The translations under genes were made by a program, and so were the position numbers. The notes beneath the pieces are model-generated. The model was not told where the DNA came from. It saw nothing but the letters and a program-made list of their open reading frames with translations, and ran no database searches. This document shows positions 21,757 through 34,200 of a stretch of DNA of 64,000 bases, one piece after another. The DNA is from Heterohyrax brucei. Taxonomy: Eukaryota; Chordata; Mammalia; Hyracoidea; Procaviidae. Every line of letters starts with the position of its first letter. Within the stretch, counting starts at the first letter, position 1. Location of the stretch: contig CM053164.1 in NCBI GenBank assembly GCA_028571685.1, positions 42,706,501 to 42,770,500 of the forward strand. The letters are read 5' to 3'.

Positions 21757-21921
21757 TGGAAACCCTGGTGGCACAGTGGTTAAATGCTATGTCTGACAGC
21801 CAAAAGGTAGGCAGTCCAAAACTGCCAGATGCTCCTTGGGAACTCTGTGGATCAGTTCTTCTCTGTCCTATAGGGTCATTAGGAGTCAGCATCGACTTGA
21901 TGGCATTGGGTTTGATTTGGT
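21757..21921 (+). mobile_element. AfroSINE upstream of exon 4
   Basis: It runs from GGAAACCCTGGTGGCACAGT to TGGCATTGGGTTTG. Its end lies 72 bases before the exon 4 acceptor, close to the presumed branch-point region. Confidence 0.9.
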
Positions 21922-21993
21922 ATTTTTGGCTCCTCCCTTTGTATGAACTGATAATTTTCAGATCCTATTAAAATTGTTGTCTTTCTTCCATAG

Positions 21994-22054
21994 GAGAAGA
22001 ATTAGAATATGAATTTGATGAACAAGGACACAGTACTTGGCTCTGCAGAGTAAG
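21994..22054 (+). CDS. SLC4A1AP: SLC4A1AP coding exon 4: start of dsRNA-binding-like domain
   Basis: The acceptor is ctttcttccatag|GAGAAG and the donor GTAAG|gtacat. This 61-base exon completes residue 328 and encodes 329-347 plus two bases (EELEYEFDEQGHSTWLCRV). With exon 5 it forms the kanadaptin DSRM-like fold, an alpha-beta module related to double-stranded RNA-binding domains. The reading frame joins exons 3 and 5 exactly. The SINE ending 72 bases upstream leaves the polypyrimidine tract intact. Confidence 0.93.
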
Positions 22055-22382
22055 GTACATTCTTTTCCCATTAATATTCATTTCTGAAAAAAGACCAATT
22101 CCAGGCTTAATTTGTGGTTACAGACAACAGCCAAAAGAGTAACTTCAGCCATAATTTTAGGCTGTTCTTAATTTTGATCTTTAGAATTTGAGTAACACTT
22201 ATATTATTTCAGGAGAGGAAGGTAAAGAGGTGGAAAGAAAAGATTTGAAGACCAACCTTGATAGGCTAGAACAAAATGAATCAAAAGATTGAAAAGCCAA
22301 TTCAAAAAATGCGCTCATCACAACATACCAGTTGTTTTCATAAGAATACAGCTGCACTGTAATTCTCTCCAAACCAATATAG
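22055..22382 (+). other. SLC4A1AP: SLC4A1AP intron 4
   Basis: This 328-base GT-AG intron has no repeat that I can see. The acceptor context before exon 5 (ctctccaaaccaatatag) has a weak pyrimidine tract. Confidence 0.85.
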
Positions 22383-22522
22383 GTTGCCTGTGGATGATTC
22401 AACTGGAAAACAAGTAGTGGCTGAGGCCATTCACTCAGGAAAGAAAAAGGAAGCAATGATCCAGTGCTCCTTGGAAGCTTGTCGGATCCTCGATACTTTG
22501 GGATTATTGCGTCAGGAGGCAG
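22383..22522 (+). CDS. SLC4A1AP: SLC4A1AP coding exon 5: dsRNA-binding-like domain, C-terminal part
   Basis: The acceptor is caatatag|GTTGCC and the donor GGCAG|gtgagt. It completes Arg348 and encodes residues 349-394 plus one base. LPVDDSTGKQVVAEAIHSGK supplies beta strands and the loop, and KKKEAMIQCSLEACRILDTL supplies the helix that resembles the last DSRM helix (KKEA..QCSLEACRIL). The domain is known as DSRM_Kanadaptin; RNA binding by it is not something the sequence proves. The frame continues into exon 6. Confidence 0.94.
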
Positions 22523-23699
22523 GTGAGTATGTGGGAGTATTCTTTTCCTTAAAAGGAAAAAAAGAATTAACATAAAATGTAATAAAACCTCTTTACTGGG
22601 GGAAAATGTAAATTGTACAGAAATGAAATGAGAAGAAAAAAACTTTGGATCTCCATACCTTGAGTTAGCTGTTGTTATATTCTCCCAGACATTTTCTGTG
22701 TATATATAAGCATTTATGTTAGAGCTAAATCTTCTCACAGAAAATAAATAATCATACACAAATGCAGTCATGTTACTTTTCCTCCTCTTTGGCTAACTTT
22801 TCTACATGAGTATGTATCATGGATGTTTTGTCCCCGTCAACAGATCAGATTCACATTTTTTTAAAAAAGAAAAAATTGGCTATACAATAATTTATTAATT
22901 AGATTTATATTCAAAGTGAGGGAAAAAACTGCAAACATTAGTTAATAATCAGAACAGGGGTACAAAATATGACTCCAGGAAAGCTGGAAATCATTGAAAA
23001 TCAAATGGAACACATAAACATCAAGATCCTAGACGTCAGTGAGCTGAAGTGGACTGATATTGGCCACTTTGAATCAGACAAACATAGGCTGTATTGTATG
23101 TGAAATGACAAATTCAAAGGGAATGATATCTCGTTTGTAATCAAAAAAGAACAGTTTAAGATCTATCCTGAGGTCCAGTGCTGTCAGTGACAGTGTTGGT
23201 TATATTGATACACCTACAAGGAAAACTATTTAATACAACTATTAATCAAATTCATGAAACAACCACTAATGCCAGAGATGAGGAAATTAAAGATTTTTAC
23301 CAACTTCTGTAGTCTGAAATCAATCAAATGTGTAATCAAGATCCATTTATAATTATTGGCAATTGGAATGCAGAGTTGGAAGCAGAAAAGAGTTTGTAGT
23401 TGGGAAATATGATAGAAACAGTGCCAGAGATCACATGATAGAATTTTGTAAGACTAATAGCTTATTCGTTACAAGTACCTTTTTTGAACAACATAAACAG
23501 CAGCTATACACATGGACCTCACTGAATGGAAAACACAGGAATCAAATCAACTACGTCTGTGTAGTTAGTGGAGAAGCTCAGTATCAATTGCTTATGTGCT
23601 AATTCAAGCTGAAGCTGAAGAAAATTAAAACAAGTCCACAAGAACCAAAACATGTCCTTGAATATATTCCTCCTGAATTTGAAGACAGTGTCAAGAATA

Positions 23700-24258
23700 T
23701 GAAATCTGACAATTAAGTCTACAAACTCAACTGTTCTAAGTGCTACTTACCTCACTGCTGAATGTCACTGTGGTCACCTCTGAAGGTGACCTTTGGGAAG
23801 CTATGTACCAATGTCAGTGCCTAGTCCAGCCTGCAAAGCAGTTTTGGAACTCTTTCTGGAATGGCCATTGTGCACAATGGCACAGTGGCAAGTTCGCAGA
23901 CTTAGTTATATAGTTGTCTCTGAGGGAATTTTTAGCCAGCCAACAAATAACTGTACTGAAACACTCTCCCCTCACCTGATCTGGCCCCCAGTGACTTTTT
24001 TCTTTATCCAAAGATAAAGAAAATATTGAAAGGAAGACATTTTGATAACACTCAGGATATTAAGAATAATGAGATGGCATCTCTGTTGGCCATTCCAGAA
24101 AAAGAGTTCCAAAAGTGCCTGGAAGGGTGAACTAGGCACTAATGTTGGTGCATAGTGTCCCAAGCGGAGTACTTCAAAGGTGACTGTAGTGATATTCAGC
24201 AGTGAGATAGGTAGCACTTTTTCTGGGATGAGTTTGCAGACTTAATTGGCAGTCCTCG
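23700..24258 (+). mobile_element. mariner-derived foldback element, copy 2
   Basis: It is flanked by TA (23698-23699 and 24259-24260); removing it restores the RTE reading AAGAATAGATTTGAA. One frame of the right half reads SPDLAPSDFFLYPKIKKIL then KGRHFD, AIPEKEFQKC, the C-terminal end of a mariner transposase. The left arm is an inverted copy of the last part. No N-terminal transposase or catalytic core is present. Confidence 0.8.
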
Positions 24259-25012
24259 TAGATTTGAAACATTAACCACTAATGACCAAAGACCACAGAA
24301 GGCGCAGGATGACATAAAGGGTATCACACATGAACAAAGCAAAAGATCATTAAAAATACAGAAAAGAAAGAAAAGGCCAAAGTGAATATTGGAAGAGACT
24401 CTGAAACTTGCATCTGAATGTAGATTAGCTAAAGCAAATGGAAGAAATGAAAGTAAAAGAGCTGAATGGAATATTTCTAAGGGTGGCTGAAGAAGGTAAA
24501 GTGTAAGAACTGAAGATAGAAAACCAAAAGAACCCACTCAGCATTTCTCAAAGTGAATGAACTGAAGGAAAAACAAGCCTTGAGTTGATCTTTGAAGGAT
24601 TCTGTGGGCAAAATTTTAAACAATACAGAAAGCATCTAAAGATGAGAAGAATACAGAGTCACTGTACTAAAAAGAACTGATTGATCTCTAACCATTTTAG
24701 AACTCACTGCATTTTAGGAGGTAACATGTGATCAAGCACCAATGGTACTGAAGAAAGAAGTCCAAGCTGCATGGAAGGCATTGGTGAAAAACAAGGGTCC
24801 AGAAATAGATGCTTCAACAAATAAATACAGCACTAGGGTTGCTTCCTCATCTGTGCCAAGAAATTTGGAAGACAGGTATCTGGCCAACCAACTGCAAGAG
24901 GTCCATCCTTGTGCTCTTTGCAAAGAAGACTGACACAACAGACTGTAGAAATTATTGAACAGTATCATTAATATTACACTCAGCGAATGTAAGATTATTT
25001 CACTGCCTCAGG

Positions 25013-25652
25013 ATCTTATGTAATGTGTTCTGTTTATTTGCTTGATGCCAGTGATGCCTTCTTTCCTGCAAGGTCTCCCATTTGTAATGGAAGTGTCTAG
25101 CTTGGGCATAACCTGTTCTGCCATTGTGTTTTAGAAGTAGAATATAACTTGTATTCTGGATTTCACAGATGAAAAGGAATCTTTGGATTTTGGACTTGAA
25201 GTTTTTTAACTCTAAGACTTTTGTGATAAAGTGAATGTGTTTTGCATGTTGCAAGGATGTGATTTTGGGTTGCCAAAGGGTAGAATGTCATGGACTGAAT
25301 TGTGTTTCCCAAAACTGTGTGTAGCAGTTTGGCTTTGAGGCAGTCTCTTGGGACATAAAGGAAAGGGAAGCAAGCAGAGTTAGGTACTTCATACTACCAA
25401 GGAGCAGTGCCAGGAGCAGATCATCATCATGCTTTGGAAAGGACCTAGGGTCCCTGTACCTCAGAACCTTTCAGACCAGGGGAAGATTGACAACAAGGAC
25501 CTTCCTCCCAAGCCAGCAGAGAAAGGTTTCCTCTGGAGCTGATGCTCAGAATTTGGACTTTTAGCCTATGGGACTTTAACAGAATAAGTTTTTCTTTGTT
25601 AAAGTCATCCACTTCTGGTGTTTCTATTATAGCATCATTGGATGACTAAGAA
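25013..25652 (+). mobile_element. ERVL-MaLR remnant: 3' internal segment plus LTR
   Basis: About 270 bases resembling the MaLR internal 3' end (TTGGATTTTGGACTTGAAG, TGCAAGGATGTGATTTTGGG) precede an LTR starting TGTCATGGACTGAATTGTG at 25288. The LTR has lost about 150 bases internally and ends GATGACTAAGAAA. It lies within the RTE copy. There are no coding frames. Confidence 0.65.
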
Positions 25653-27120
25653 AGCAAGTAAAATTTTGGTGAAGATAGTTAAAAAATGGTTGTAGCAGTA
25701 CATCAACAGGGAACTGCCAAAAATTAAAGCTGGATTCAGAAGAGGACATAGAACAAGGGAAATCATTGCTGATGTCAAATGATGATGTCAAATGAATCAT
25801 GACTAAAAGAAGAAAGATGCTTCCCTGTGTTTTATTGACTATGCAAAGGCATTCGACTGTGTGGATCATAACAAGTCATGGATAACATTGTAAAGAATGA
25901 GAATCTATAACACTTAATTGTGCTCATGAGGAAATCAGTACATAGACCAAAAAACAATCATTCAAACAGAACAAAGGGAGACTACATGGTTGAAAATCAG
26001 GGAAGGTGTGCATCATGGCTATGTTCTTTGTATGTTGAGTGAATCATCTGAGAAACCTAGAGTATATGAAGAAGAATGTGGCATCAGAATTGGTGGAAGA
26101 CTCATTAATAACCAGCGTTATACAGATGACAGAACTTTGCGGAAAATGAAAAGGACTTGAACTGATTAAGATGAAAAACTACAGCCTTCAGTGTGGATTG
26201 CACTTCAACATAAAACAAAAATCTTCACAACCAGAGCAGTAAGCAACTTCATAAGAAAGAAAAGATTAAAGTTGTCAAGAATTTCGTTTTACTTGGGTCC
26301 ATGACCAACACCCATGGAAGCAGCAGTCAAGAAATCAAAAGGTATACATACCGTGTTGGGCACATCTACTACAAAAGACCTCTTTAAAGTATTTAAAAAC
26401 AAAGGATTAAGGTACACCTTCCCCAAGCATGATATTTTCAGTCATCTCAAATGCATGCAGATGCTGGACTATCGTAAGGAAGACTGAAGAAGAATTGATG
26501 TCTTTGTGCCATATACTTTGGGCATGTTACCAGGCAAGACCAATCCCTGGAGAAGGACATCAGTCTTGGTAAAGTAGAGTATCAGCAAAAAAAAAAAAAG
26601 GGAAACCCTCAATGAGATGGTTGGCACAGTGGCTGCAACCGTGGGCTTAAACATAAAGTGATTGTGAGACAGGTGCAGGAGGACTGGACCGTGTTTAGTT
26701 TTGGTGTATGTAGGGTTGGTATGAGTCAGAACTTGCTTGATGGCATTTAATTACAGCAAGAAAATATATCTTAAGATTTTTAGTTTTGTAAAGTAATTTG
26801 TATTTTAAATGACCGAAACAAAATGACCAAAACCAAAAATTAGCTCTTTCAGTTATATCTTCAGGCATTTGCCAGTACTCATATTTTTAAAAAAGAAGAA
26901 TGTGCTATTGTATTTTAAGTCATTAACTGTAGATCTTACCAATTGTCTCATTAAATTATTATTATATAAATATTGTTATATAAATGTTAGAACTGAGCAG
27001 TTTTATTTCTTCCTGTTTGCCTTAAAGTTAATAATTGTGTTATTTTGTGTGTGTGTTTGGTTTTCTTTGCACTTCTTCCTCACTTTTTAGTAGCCTGTCA
27101 GTATGTGTATCACGGCCAAT

Positions 27121-27540
27121 TTTTTTTTTTAATAGTATTTTATTGTGGGTAAGTGATAATTTACAGAGTCAGTTTGCACACTCATCCCTTCTCCTCTGTA
27201 CTTCCCATATTCATTCAATCTAGTTCTGTCCCCTCCTCTCCACCCTTGCTTCTCATTACCATAGGGAAGCTATTCCGACAGCCTCATGTCTTACAGTCTA
27301 GTCCAATTTCTTTTAGATATTTCCCCTGGAAAACACTCTTTTCTTTTTAGGCCCTGTTGCTCTCTAGACTTGCTGCAGAACTGTCATCCTGGGACTGGAC
27401 TTTGCTGTCATTTTTGATATATCTTTTGCTTTTCTCCTAGGTTGGATTTTCTGTTTCTTGGAAGTCTTATATTTCTTATGTTATTCTATTGTTCTGGGGA
27501 AGCACATCCTTCTATGGTTTTAATAGACTGAAAAGCTAAT
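27121..27540 (-). mobile_element. 5'-truncated L1 3' UTR, minus strand
   Basis: It starts with a T-run (27120-27132), the reverse of poly-A, followed by an old L1 3' UTR type (ATTTACAGAGTCAGTTTGCA, CAGCCTCATGTCTTACAGTC). The right boundary is uncertain. Confidence 0.55.
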
Positions 27541-28308
27541 ATAAAAGTAGAGGACGTGGGTGATAGTAGTCTTCAGTGGATTGCTCTTTGTTCTGTCCAT
27601 TTTTTCTGAGTTCTTTGATTTGGAAACTCCTGGCAAATTGCGCTCGTGCAGTTATATCATTCCTCTGTTTTCTCTGTTTCCTTTAGAATTTTATAAATAA
27701 ATTATGGTACCTATTGTACTTACCCTTTCTTTCTTATCTTATTTTCTTGTCTTTTGCATTCTGTGTCTTTTTATTCTTCCTAGGATAACTGTATAACTAT
27801 ATCTTTCAGTTCTGTATTTTGCTATCCTAAGTTTTAATTTCAAAGAGCTGTTTTTAGTTTGTAAATATTCTCTTAAAAAAATAATATCCTGTTATTATTT
27901 CACAGATTGGAACTGTAGCCTCTCAGCTCTTTGCCAGCCTCTTTTCTCCAGGTTGTCTTTTTCTTTTTGTTTGGTCTTTTTGTTAGAGGTTTTCCTCAGG
28001 TGTCATGTGCTCTTTGGCTGTAGATTGTTATTTGGACACTAAAAGCTTACTGACATCTAGGCATACATAGGTGGAGTTTTTTGACAGAGAAACACTGTGG
28101 AGTCAGCTGGGTAGGCCTTTTGTTGGGAAATCCTGAGGTTTCTCTTCTTCTGCTAATTGCATTCTCAAAAGAGTAGCCTTCCAGTCTCCTGTATGAAAAG
28201 AAGAGACCAGCTACTCGCATTCTTAGAGCTATGTTGTAGAACTAGACTGGACAGGTTCTCAGCATTCATCTCTTTTCAGGACAGTCCAATTTTTAACCAC
28301 CACTTATC

Positions 28309-30028
28309 TGTCAGTTTGTTGTGCTGTGGTGGCTTGTGTGTTGCCAGCAGAGTCACTAGGGTAGACAGGTTTTAGCACACTGTGGTACTGAAGAAATCCA
28401 AGCTGCACTGAAGGTCTTGGCAAAAAACAAGGCTTCAGGAATTGTCAGAATACCAATAGAGATGTTTCAACAAATGAATACAGTGCTGAAAGTGCCCACT
28501 CATCTCTGCTAAGAAGTTTGAGAGTCAGCTGCCTGGCCAGCTGACTGAAAGAGATCCATATTTATGTCCATTTCAAAGAAAAGTGATCCAACAGAATGTG
28601 GAAGTTAACAAACACTATCATTGATGTTACTCATAGGTAAAATATTGCTGAAGATAATTCAAAAACGATTGTGACTAACAGGGAGCTGTCAGAAATTCAA
28701 GCAAGATACAGAAGAGATCATAGAATGACAGGTATTATTACTGATGTTAGGTGGATTTTGAGTGGAAGCAGAGAATACCAGAAAGATACTTACCTGTGTT
28801 TTATTGACTATACAAAGGCATTTTGGTTATGTGGATCATAACAGATTACAGATAACATTTTGAAGAATAGAAATTCCAAGATATTTAATTGTGTTCATGA
28901 GGAACCTATACATGCATCAAGAGGCACTCATTTGAACAGAGCAAGGGGATATTGCATGGTTTTAAGGTCAAGGTTTTGTCATTTCACCATACCTGTTGAA
29001 TCTGTGGAAACCCTGGTGGTGTAGTCATTAAGTGCTACGGCTGCTAACCAGAAGGTTGGCAGTTCAAGTCCACCAGGTGCTTCTTGGAAATTCTGTGGGG
29101 CAGTTCTGCTCTGTCCGGTATGGTCACTATGAGTTGGAATTGACTCTCTGGCATTGGGTTTGTTTCTGTTTTATTCAATCTGGATGGTGAACAAGTAATC
29201 TGAGAAGCTAGACATTAGGAAGAAGAACTTTGTATCAATACTGGAGGAAGACTCATTAACAACTTGTAATATGCGTGTGACACAACCCTACTTGCTAAAA
29301 AGGAAGTGAACTTGAAATACTTACTGATTAAGTTCAAAGACTACAGCCTTCAGTATGGATTACACTTCAACATAAAACAAAAATCCTGACAACTAGACCA
29401 ATAAACAATGTCGTGATAAACACAAAAGATTGAAATTGTCAAGGGTTTCATTCTACTTGGATCCACAATCAACACCCGTGGTAGCAGCAGTCAAGAAATC
29501 AAGCCACATATTCACTGGACAAATCTACTGCAAAAGACCTCTTTAAGGTGTTAAAAAAGCAGAGATGTCATTTTGATGCTTAAGACTCAAGCCATGATGT
29601 TTTCACTCGCTTCATATGCATGCAAAAGCCAGACAGTGAATAAGGAAGACTGAAAAAGAACTGATACTTTTAATGATGTTGTTGATGAAGTGTACCGAAC
29701 ATACCATGAAATGCCAGAAGAATGAACAAATCTGTCTTGGAAGAAGTACAGCCAGAATGCTCCTTAGAAGTGAGGATGGGAGACTTCGTTTGTCATACTT
29801 TGGACATGTTACCACAAGGGACCTGTCCCTGAAGAAAGATATGCTTGGTAAAGTAGACAATCAGCGAGAAAAGGGAAGGCCCTCAGTGCAGTGGACTGAC
29901 AGTGACTATAACACTAGGCTCAAACATAATAACCATTGTGAGGGTGGTACAGGACAGGCAATGTTTTGTTCTATTGTATATAGGGTCACTGTGAGTTGTC
30001 AATGACTTGATGACACCCAACAACAAAA
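28309..30028 (+). mobile_element. RTE LINE, plus strand, internally deleted, with AfroSINE inside
   Basis: A short 5' UTR piece (GTGGTGGCTTGTGTGTTGCC, AGGGTAGACAGG) is joined at about 28381 to the RT region (TGGTACTGAAGAAATCC, GGGAGCTGTCAGAAATTC). The rest runs to the RTE tail GACACCCAACAACAAAATGG. Most of the endonuclease half is deleted. An AfroSINE interrupts at 29005. Confidence 0.82.
29005..29173 (+). mobile_element. AfroSINE inserted in RTE
   Basis: It begins TGGAAACCCTGGTGGTGTAG and ends in GGCATTGGGTTTGTTTCTG. Flanks TTGAATCTG (28996-29004) and TTCAATCTG (29174-29182) are a nine-base target duplication with one mismatch. Confidence 0.88.
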
Positions 30029-30031
30029 TGG

Positions 30032-30608
30032 TGTGTAAGATAGAGTCTGACCTCTAACTTCACAAGGGGGAAAGAGACACAAGATCAACACCCATCTTTC
30101 CCATCTCTGGGGTGACTCATTTCAAACTTAGCAGAATGTCAAAAGTAACCAGTCTGCTTGATGGACCACAATTATCTTATTTGCACAGTCCCATCCCGTC
30201 AGTTGAGTGGGAGTTACGAAACCATGGCTAGAAAGACCACATAAAAGCCATCATTTGTACTGCATCAGCCCATTGTTGGAACAAATATCCATGCCCTAAC
30301 TCTGCTAGTCAACGCACAGTCCAAAGACTTTGTATTTTACGCTTTCTAGAGATTACTGCAAAGGAGGTCTAAGTAGACAAGGATGAAGGTCTGTTTCTCA
30401 GTCTTTACTCGCTTCTTGTTTCAGCACTTCTGAACATTCTAATTGGTTTTCAACTTTCCACTGCCAATTTAGATTCACCTTTTTTTCTTCTGCTGAGGTA
30501 GTTTCTACTAGTCTGTGTGCTTTCTAACTTGTGCTAATTTGGTGTTGCTCTCTTCTGCTCTCTCTCTTTGTAAATCATTATCTTAAACAATAAATCTCTC
30601 TAGTAACA
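30032..30608 (+). mobile_element. candidate solo LTR of unassigned family
   Basis: The 577-base block opens TGTGTAAGATAGAG and closes TCTCTAGTAACA (TG...CA). It has a TATA-like ATAAAAG at about 30241 and AATAAA at about 30588, the order expected of an LTR. No target duplication is convincing. The family is not recognised. Confidence 0.35.
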
Positions 30609-31167
30609 TGGGCTTTGGGGAGAAAGTAAATTAGATATACATGTTCAGCGTACCATCCTAACCTGGTAATTATCAGACTTCTATTAATAAGGACTACTTT
30701 GGTCACCAGTAATAAAAACTCAGCTCAAACTAGGGAAAAGTTACTGGCTCCCTGTGCTGTGAAGAGGAGCTCACAGGTCTACAGGAAGAACTGCATGAAT
30801 TAGGACGTCAAGTTGTGGAACTAGAATTCACTGCTACCAAACCAGAACTCAGTGTCACCAGAATACATTCAAGTCCTGCATGTTTGTGTGTGTGTATGTA
30901 TATATTTTTGTCTGCCTGTGAGTCTGTCTCTTGAGTACGTGGTTTTATATTATAGACAGATTCTTATGCTGTGTAGAAAAGCTGGCCACTTGTAGCCATG
31001 AATTTGTATAATAACCTCATTAAAAAAAGAGTTGCTTCTTCCCTGTATCTAAATAGAATTATCACAGAACATTTTGGTTACATGCCTACCCTTGAACCAG
31101 ATAGAATGGTAGAGGAATTTTCCAGAGCTTTCCTCTGGAAAGCTTTTACCAGAACAAGAGGAATAGG

Positions 31168-31223
31168 GTGGTATAAATCCCCAAAACCAAAACCACTGCT
31201 GTCAAGTCAGTTCTGACTCAAAA
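31168..31223 (-). mobile_element. AfroSINE 3' fragment
   Basis: Only the reversed tail is present: CAAAACCACTGCTGTCAAG then TCAGTTCTGACTC. It abuts the RTE 3' end at 31228. Confidence 0.6.
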
Positions 31224-31227
31224 TGTG

Positions 31228-34200
31228 GTATGTTGTTGTTGTTACATGCCATCAAGTTGATTCTGATGAATAGAGACCCCGTACACAACAGAACAAAACA
31301 CTGTCTGGTCTTGTACCATGTCCACAGCCGTTTTTGTGCTTAAGCCCATTGTTGAAGCCACTCTTGTCAATCCATCTTGTTGAGTCTCTTCTTTTTTAAC
31401 TGACTTTCTGCTTTATCAAGGATGATGTCCTTCTCCAGGGATTGATCCTTCCTGACAACATGTCTAAAGTATGTAAGACACAGTCTTGCCATCCTTGCTT
31501 CAAAGGAGCACTCTGGTTGCGTTTCTTCTTCCCAAACAGATGTGTTATTCTTTTGTCCATCCGTGTTACATGCAATATTTTGCAGCACCACACTTCAAAG
31601 CATCAATTCTTCTGTCTTCCTTATTTATTGTTCAGTTTTTGCATGCATATGATGTGATTGAAAATACCATAGCATACCTTAGTCTGCAAGGTGACATCTG
31701 TACTTCTTAACACTTAAAAGAGGTCTTTTGCAGCAGATTTTCCCAATGCAGTGCATCTTTTGATTTCTCGACTGGTACTTCATGGGTGTGGATTGTGGAA
31801 CTAAGTATAATGAAGTTCTTAACAATCTCAGTCCTTTCTCCATTTATCATGATACTGCTTATTGGTCCAGTTGTGAGGATTTTTGTTTTCTTGATGTTGA
31901 GGTGTAATCCATACTGAAAACTGTGGTCTTTGATCTTCATTAGTGTTTTAAATCCTCTTCACTTCCAGCAGGCAAGGTTGTATCATCAGCATAATGCAGG
32001 TTGTTAATGAGTCTTCTTCCAATCCTGATGCCCTGTTCTTCTTCATATAGTGTAGTTTCTCAGATTATTTGCTCATCATGCAGACTGAAAAGGTATAGTG
32101 AAAGGATACAACCCTGATACACACCTTTCCTGACTTTAAACCATGCAGTCTCCTTGTTCTGTTCACATGACTGCCTGTTGATCTGTGTACAGATTCCCCA
32201 TGAGCACAATTAAATGTTCTGAAATTCCTGTTCTGCATAATATTATCCACAATTTTTTATGATCCACACAGTTGAATGCCCTTGCATAGCCAGTAAAACA
32301 TAGGTCAACATCTTTCTGGTCGTCTCTGCTTTCAGCCAAGATCCATCTGACATCAGCAGTGATATCCTTGGTTCTACATCTTCTTCTGAATCCAGCTTGA
32401 ATTTCTGGCAGTTCCCTGTAAATATACTGTTGTAGTTGCTTTTGAACAATCTTTAGCAAAATTTTACTTACATGTGATAATAATGATATTGCTCAATAAT
32501 TCCACATTTGGTTGGATCACCTTTCTTGGGAATAGGCATAAATACTGATCTCTTCCAGTCAGTTGGCCAGGTAGTGATCCTCCAAACTTCTTGTCATGGA
32601 TGAGGGAGTACTTTTAGTGTTCTATGCATTTATATTCCATCAATTCTTGGAGTCTTGTTTTTCACCAGTGCCTTCAGTGCAGCTTTAACCTCTTCCTTCA
32701 CTACTGTCAGTTCTTGATCATGTGCTGTGTCTTGAAATGGTTCAATGTTGACCAGTTCTTTCTGGCATAATGACTCTGTATTCCTTCTACCTTCTTTTAA
32801 TGCTTCCTGAGTCATTTGATATTTTTCCGTGTAGCATCCTTGACTATTGGACTCAAGGCTTGAAGTTCTTCCTCAGTTCTTTCAGCTTAAGAAATGCAGA
32901 ATATACTCTTCCCTTTTGGTTTTCTATCTCCAGCTCTTTGCATATGTCATTAAATACCTTGTCTTCTCAAGCCACCCTTTGAAATCTTCTGTTTATTTCT
33001 TTTACTTCATCATTTATTGCATTTGCTTTAGCTACTTGATGTTCAAGAGCAAGTTGCAGAGTGTCTTCTGACATCCAGTTTGGTCCTTTTTTTCAGTTTG
33101 TCCTACTGTCAGGGCTTGTGTGTTGCTGTGATGTTAGAAGCTATGCCACCGGTATTCATATACCACCAGGGTCACCCATGGTGGGAAGGTTTCAGCTGAG
33201 TTTCTAGACTAAGACAGAATAGGGCAAAGGAACTGGCAGTGTACTTCCGAGAAGAATTAGCCAGTGAAAATGTTATGAATAGCAGCAAAACATTGTCAGA
33301 TACAGTGCTGGAAAACGAGCCCACTTGGTTGGAAGACACTCAGAAAACAAGTAGGGAAGAGCTGTTTCCTCAAGGTAAAGTTGACCTTAATGACACTGAT
33401 GGAGTTAAGCTTTTGTGATGTTCATTTGCTGATGTGGCACAACTCAAAACGAGAAGAAACAGCTGCAGATATCCATTAATAATCAGACTGGATTTTATGA
33501 AGTATGAATCTAGGATAAATCATCAAGATGAAGTGGAATGTGTAAATGTCCATATCCTGGACATTAGTGAGCTCAAATGGACTGATTTGGGCCATTTTTG
33601 TTTGGACAATCAAATAGTTTATTATGCCAGGAATGAAAACTTGGAAGAGGAATAGTGTATATTTCAAGATCTGTCCTAAAGTACAGTGCTGTCAGTGATA
33701 GGATAATATCCATATGCCTACAAGGAAGATCAGTTAGTGCCACTGTTATTCAAATTTACACATTAACCACTAAGGCCAGGAATGAAGAAACTGAAGATTT
33801 TTACCAGCTTCTGCAGTCCAAAATTGGTCAAGCATGCAATCAGGATGCATTAATAATTACTGGTAAGTGAAATGCATAAGTTGGAAACAAAGAAGGATTG
33901 TTAGAAATTCTGGCCTTTGGTGATAGAAATGATGCCAGAAGTCACATGATAGAATTTTGTAAGATCAGCGACTTCTTGATTGCAAATACCCTTTTTCACG
34001 AACATAAACAATGGATATACACATGGACATTTTCGACTGGGATACACAAGAATCAGTTGGCTACATTTGTGGACAGAGACCATGGAAAAGCTCAAGATCA
34101 TCAGTTAGAACAAGATCAGGTGCTAACTGCAGCACAAACTATCAACTGCTCATGCGCAAGTTCAAATTGAAAGTGAAGAAAATCAGAACAAGGCCACAAG

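Larger units (their letters stand above)
9436..21993 (+). other. SLC4A1AP: SLC4A1AP intron 3
   Basis: This 12.6-kb intron is almost entirely the minus-strand L1 complex (9484-20525), followed by unassigned sequence (20526-20930 and 21309-21756), a short RTE derivative and an AfroSINE. I found no additional exon in it. Confidence 0.85.
22916..26765 (+). mobile_element. RTE (BovB-like) LINE, plus strand, interrupted twice
   Basis: It starts in the 5' coding region (AACATCAAGATCCTAGACGT, endonuclease part). It is split by a mariner element (23700-24258) and by a MaLR remnant (about 25013-25652), resumes with the RT region (GGAACTGCCAAAAATTAAAG, GGCATTCGACTGTGTGGATC) and ends with the RTE 3' tail near 26750. 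Stop codons and frameshifts are frequent. The 5' UTR is missing. Confidence 0.88.
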
